From Eublepharis macularius (Eukaryota; Chordata; Lepidosauria; Squamata; Eublepharidae), in assembly GCF_028583425.1 (NCBI RefSeq), contig NC_072791.1:11055868-11119867 (forward strand): a DNA stretch of 64,000 nt. The letters are read 5' to 3'. Shown here piece by piece: positions 56,601 to 62,600 of this stretch (its first letter is position 1; the number at the start of each line of letters is the position of its first letter). Made by a program: the position numbers and the translations under genes. Under the pieces are notes generated by a model, which worked only from the letters and a program-made list of their open reading frames with translations, was not told the DNA's origin and made no database searches.

Positions 56601-59600
56601 CCTCGCTCCTGCATTTTTATTAACGGAATATGCTCTTGTAAGGGCTCTATTGACCAAAACAGTTATTAAAACTCTGAGGGATTCAGGCAATGAATGGAAG
56701 ACTGGCATTGGTATCAAATAACTAAGTATTCTGGGATTCTTTCACCAAACCGTCACTAAATAAACACGCCTAGAACATAAAAAGGGCCCTGCTAAAACAG
56801 ACAAGTGGTCCATTTAGATTAACATCCTTTTCCACACGGTTGCTAATCAGTTGCTCCTGTCCTGAACTTACTGCCCATCACCGGGCACCCCAAGCTCTAG
56901 TATCATGGAACAGAGAGAAAAAGCTCTCTCTCCCCATAATTTTATAAACTGCTATCAAGCCCCTCCCCTAGTCTTTTTTTTCTGAACTAAAAAGTCGCAG
57001 ACTCTTCTCCCTTCCCTCATAGAAAAAGTACCCTTGATCTACTTGGTTGCCCATTTCTGTACTTTTTCCAGCTCGGTGATAGCCTTTTTGAGATACAACC
57101 CCTGGAACTGTATACAGTGTTCCAAATGCAGGCACATTTCTGAACAAATGAAGTCGCCCTGGTGCTAATGCCTATCCTTGTGGGACACCACTGCTCATTT
57201 CCCTCCACTGAGTATTTCTACTCTCCGATTGCTGTCATCTAACTGATTTTTAATCCTTAAAAGGACCGGTCCTCTTATGCCATGACCACTAAGCTTACTC
57301 AAGAGGCTTTGATGAAGTACCCTGTCAAAAGCCTTTTAGAAGTCGAAAGATATGTCTGCCAGATCAACCTTATCCAGGGCCGTTTCCAGACGGCTTACCT
57401 GCCTCCGGAACGTCGCGCCATCACGAAATATCGCGTTTTCTCGCGCGTATTTCGCGTTTTCCCCACAAGATGGCGCGACGTTCCGGAGGCAGGTAAGCCG
57501 TCTGGAAACGGCCCAGGTTTGTTAACCTGCTCAAAGAATTCCAAAAACCTTCCCTTGGCAGGAAGTCTGCTGCTTCTCCTTCATCGTGCGCTGAACAGTT
57601 CTCTCTAATAACAGTTTTTACCAAATTACCTGGAACAGATGTTAGGCTAACCGGCCTCTAATTCCCAGGGTCCCCTCCGGACGCTTTTTAAAAAATTGGT
57701 GTGACGTTTGCCACTTTTCAGTCCTCAGATCAAGATTTTAGCTGATTTCAGCAAAGAGGTTACATATTCTAATTAAAAAGAGTCCAGTAGCACCTTTAAG
57801 ACTAACCAACTTTATTGGGGCATAAGCTTTCGAGAATCACAGTTCTCTTCGTCAGATGCATCTGACGAAGAGAACTGTGGTTCTTGAAAGCTTATGCTGC
57901 AATGAAATTGATTAGTCTTAAAAGTGCTACTGGACTCTTTTTGATTTTGCTACTACAGACTAACACGTCTAACTCCTCTGGATCTATATTCTAATTAGGA
58001 AATCCACAATTTCATATTTGAATTCCTTAAGAAACCTCAAGTGTATGCCATCTGGTCCTGAAGACGTACTATAACATACCTCTAAGTTTGCTCCATTTGC
58101 ATTCATGAGAACCTTCTCAATGACCGTCTTTATCAAAGAATGATCTACAAAGAAACAGGAATGAAGATGGTGATACGGTGTGATACGGTGCTTAGAACAA
58201 TCCACTTCATCTGCCTTGTACTTGGCCAGCTTCTTTCCCCTCATTCTGAGTACTTCTGAATAAAGAGAACTACCTACGCATGAAGCCTCCACAGTTTACT
58301 ACACAGCCATGCCATGGGGGCTACATCTCTCTCCCCTGGTGTTAGAGAGTTACTGACTCTTAATATGAAAGGGAAGAAAGAGCCACAGCCAATCATGCAC
58401 AACACCCTTGACTAGCTCCTTGCTATACACATATGTAACATAAATCTTCTCCCACAGTTAAAGGGCTACATTACTGCACTAAGAGAGTTGAATGAATCTA
58501 CTCCCCTTCGTTTAGCCAGCACTGGGCTCAGCAAGGAACTAACTAAAGATAGGAGCAACAGTTTTAAGTTACTATTACAGCTCAATGATCATGAGGGGTT
58601 GGTCTGACCACATGAAGCAGTTTGGGCTTATTGTGCTAACAGACTGGTTAAATGTTGGCACCTTAAGTAGCAGAAGTGAAGCACGCAGCAGTATTTCAAC
58701 TGGGTATTCGTCGAATCAGAACCATATAAGAGTTGCTCAATCAGAGGAAGTTTATCCTACGAAGACTGTACTGAACTTCCAGAACTTGAGGAAAGGGAAG
58801 CTGGGAGTCAAACACACAGTTCAGGGCCCAGAAACAAATTACATTTATTTGAAGTCCCGTTAAAGTACCTTTTCCCATTCCAGGATGGTGAAACAAAAAC
58901 ACACATACCTACTAACGGATTTTTTCTAATGTCCAGCACCACTAGTGTTTTATTACTCTTAAAAGCATCCAAGAGTGATTTTGCGCCATCGTTGGAAATT
59001 CCACATTGCTGCAAATCAAGTGCTAGAATATTAAAGAGGGTAAACATCACTAAATGCTGTGATCTATTTAAGTACAGTCATAATAGCTACTTAAACTATC
59101 CACATTTCAGAGAATATGTTGCTATTCGCTCTATATTCAACTTGTGATCATTAAAACATGGAAATTTTTTAGCACCAGATTCTGTGAACTTTATATGTCC
59201 TTTGTCCACTAAAACCATTTGTCAGTCCCCTTGCCATTCATGCTCATTGCAATTCTGAACTGTCAAATGTATAGGCATCATTTGCATATATCCCACTTCC
59301 TCCACTTGAAGCCAGCTGGATGACCTTGGATCAGTCACAGCTTCTAGGAGCTCTCTCAGCCCCACTCACCTCACAGGGTGATTGTTGTGAAGATAATAAT
59401 AGCATACTTTGTAAACCACTCTGAGTGGACATTAAGTTGTCCTGAAGGTGGTCTATAAATCAAATGTTGTTGTTGTTTGACAGCAACTACTTTATTTAGC
59501 GTTGGCCCAAGGAACAAATTGCTCCTGCTGGTGGAATGGAGAGAATGAACAGTCTCCATGCTACTGAATGACCACTTAATTCAAGCCTTCTCTAGAAAAA

Positions 59601-62600
59601 GATGACTGAGATGCCATTCGGACTTTTGAGGCAGGGAAGTAAGGAGAGCAATTTGTGATTGGTTATATGGTTAATAATAACAACAACTTTTGATTTATAT
59701 ACCGCCCTTCAGGACAACTTAACACGCCCTCAGAGAGGTTTACAAAGTACGTCATTATTATCCCCACAACAAAATGCCCTGTGAAGTGGGAGGGGCTGAA
59801 AGAGCTCCTGTGACTGACCCAAGGTCACCCAGCTGGCTTCAAGTGGAGAAGTGGGGAATCAAACCCGGCTCTGACTAGAGTCCTGTGCTCTTAACCACTA
59901 CACCGAACTGGTTTTGTAAAATAGTGGTCTGCCGGTATCTGAGAACACAGACTGGGTTATTACTCACAGGAAAAAAAATGAAAGCATTAAAGGATCAGGC
60001 CCAAAGAGACCTCACAGAAAAGGAACCTGAAATCCTTATCCTATTATTAGAAATTAGGCCTTGAGGAATAAACAGAAATTCAGGTACACAGAGTGAAGAG
60101 AATAACCCAGAAAAGCTATTGTTCAAAGCTCTTACAATAATGTATTCCTCTACACACATCCCTACCTTTAAGCCACAGATCTTCTGCAAGGCATTCCGCT
60201 AGGACAGTAGCTCCTCGGTCACCAATAAGCATGTTGCAGTTGAGAGTGATGCGTCTCAAACCAGCCATGCAGTCTAAATCAGGTCTCCTGTAGCGCAAGC
60301 TCTCTGCCCAAGCTTCACCATGTCTTTTAATTGCCTGGTGCTTTGAAAGACAGGACCACAAAGACCCCCCCTCCCCAAAATCAGATGCTGAAAAGGTTTT
60401 GGTTAGAAGAAATAAAAATTGAATTATTTTATGGTTGAACTATAGTGGTATTTAACATGTATTTCTAATTCATTTTACTGTATGAAGACAAAGTTTGATA
60501 AAATTATTAAAGAACTACTGTTCAAACTTCTGAATAACTTTTCTTGCTGGAATCTCAGGCAAATCAAACACCAAGTTAACTCAAAAACATAAAGCTCAGT
60601 AAGGAGAACACATGTATTTTATTATCACCAGAAAAAGAAAAACATGCTTAAAGATAGCCGATAATCTTAAGGACTGCAATATTATACATGCCAACTAGTG
60701 AGCAAGTCATTCTGAACTCAGTAAGATTACATCTGAGTAAACTTATTGTAGAAATTAACCTCTTATTTCAGAAATGAACCTGTAAACAGACTACTATATA
60801 ACTGGCATATTTTAAAGTTGCTTTTTAAAAAAAATAGCTACAAATCATCTTCAAAGATGAAAAATTCTTATAATAGGTAAGCTAATATCTGGACACAATA
60901 AAATAGATGACACATTGCACAAAGCGTTTAAATTTCATATTCAAATACTGTTATCATTCGTATACAGAAATCACCTTAGCATTGTGCATATTGCAAATTG
61001 GTTTTCAGAAGCACTTCCACCAAATAAGGTTTTACCTTTAAGATACTGGCGATGTGTTCCACTCCCCGCCAGGTCAAACTGCATCCCGTAAAATCTACTG
61101 ATCTGACACAAGCTGAATTCTTTATACTTTCACAGATTACTGGAAATAAAAACTACTGTCAGTATTTAAATAGCTAGCTAAGACTGCAACTTAAATAGTT
61201 TAAAATTAAACATATCGTTCAAAAATTCTACATACACTATTTCACAATTTTAGATCTTATCCTGCATTCATGCATATAAATGAATATTATGCCAGGAAAC
61301 CAGAAGTATCTAGTTTTATATGCAGTATGTTATTTTAATTTAATTGAAGAGGAGCTCTAACACTGCTAGTTTATAATCAGGGCCAATATGTTCAGGCCTC
61401 TGCTGAGGCCCGCAGCCTGGGAGAACACCCTCTCTCCTCAAATGCAGAAGCTGGAGCTATCTCCCATTAATCAATGAGTGATTCCGCACACGTTGGATAA
61501 TGCACTTCCAATCCTCTTTATAGATCATTTGGAACGGATTTGTGTGCGGAACAAAAAATCCACCTCAAACGATTGATAAAGTGCATTGAAAGTGCATTAT
61601 CCAACGTGTGCGGAATCAGCCAACGGGGAAACTTTCTGGAAACACTGGAGGGAGCAGAGCACGAAAGAATCATACACTGCCACCTCCTCAAGGTACTCCT
61701 TTCACTCAGTTCACAGGCCCCTGCAATACTGCAGCAGCTCTTTCTTGCTCCTTTTCATCTGCTGGATAAAAAAAAAGAATGCAAGAAAAATCCGTATTGT
61801 TCCTTGCAGCATAGCCATAATTGGGGTGTGGGGAGCATAGCTCATGTTACGATAAGGAGCAAAGAGTGATGTCACAGACAAGAAAAAAATCAGAAGATCA
61901 AGTACAGCAAAATAATCTAAGAGCCAGCATGGTATAGTAGTTAAAGTGTCAGACTAGGACCTGGAATAATCAGGTTTGAACCCCCACAACCCCATGGAAA
62001 CTTGTTGGGTGACCTTGTGACAATCATACACTCTCTCAGCCTAAGCTATCTTGGTTGTTTTGAGGATAGAACAGAGAATGTAAGCCTCTTTGGGTCCTCA
62101 TTGGGTAGAAAACGAGCACAAGAGTGGAAGGAGTTCACCTCAGGGCTGTTTGAAAGAAGTGTGCATCCAAACAACTAAGTTCCAGAACAGAATGCTTTTA
62201 CTACTAGGTAAAGTAGAGCTAGATCTAAATATACTCTAACTAGAAGTTGATATACACATAACAACTCCTGGAAGGGTTAGTTAATAAACATGAGCACTAC
62301 CAGTCACTTTTTCAACTGGAATACACACCTATGCAAAGCCATCTAGTATCACTTTATCTGTAAGATTTGAGTCCAGCGCCACCTTAGAGACCAGCAAGAT
62401 TATCACGGTTTCAAGAGCTTTCAAGAGTCATATAAAAAGTTTGCAGCTCTTCTGAGGGACCATGGAATAAAGTACAAATGGTTATTCCCGGAAGGAATAT
62501 GGTTCAGATATAAAGATCAGGCCTATAAGATATTATCAGAAGATCAACTAAAGGATTTTGAGAATAAAAACCCAGAACTCTGCTGCACCGAGAACGAAGA

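Larger units (their letters stand above)
56810..58066 (-). mobile_element. CR1 LINE, 5' truncated
   Basis: The minus strand begins with the CR1 reverse-transcriptase phrase [19 protein letters not shown] (complement of 58066-58010). It goes on through the region complementary to GGTAAATTGG/AATTCCCAGGGTCCCCTC-type sequence, and then the CR1 3' part (AAATGGGCAACCAAGTAGAT). Interrupted by the PLE pair 57776-57985 and the palindrome 57378-57513. Frames are decayed. Confidence 0.75.
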
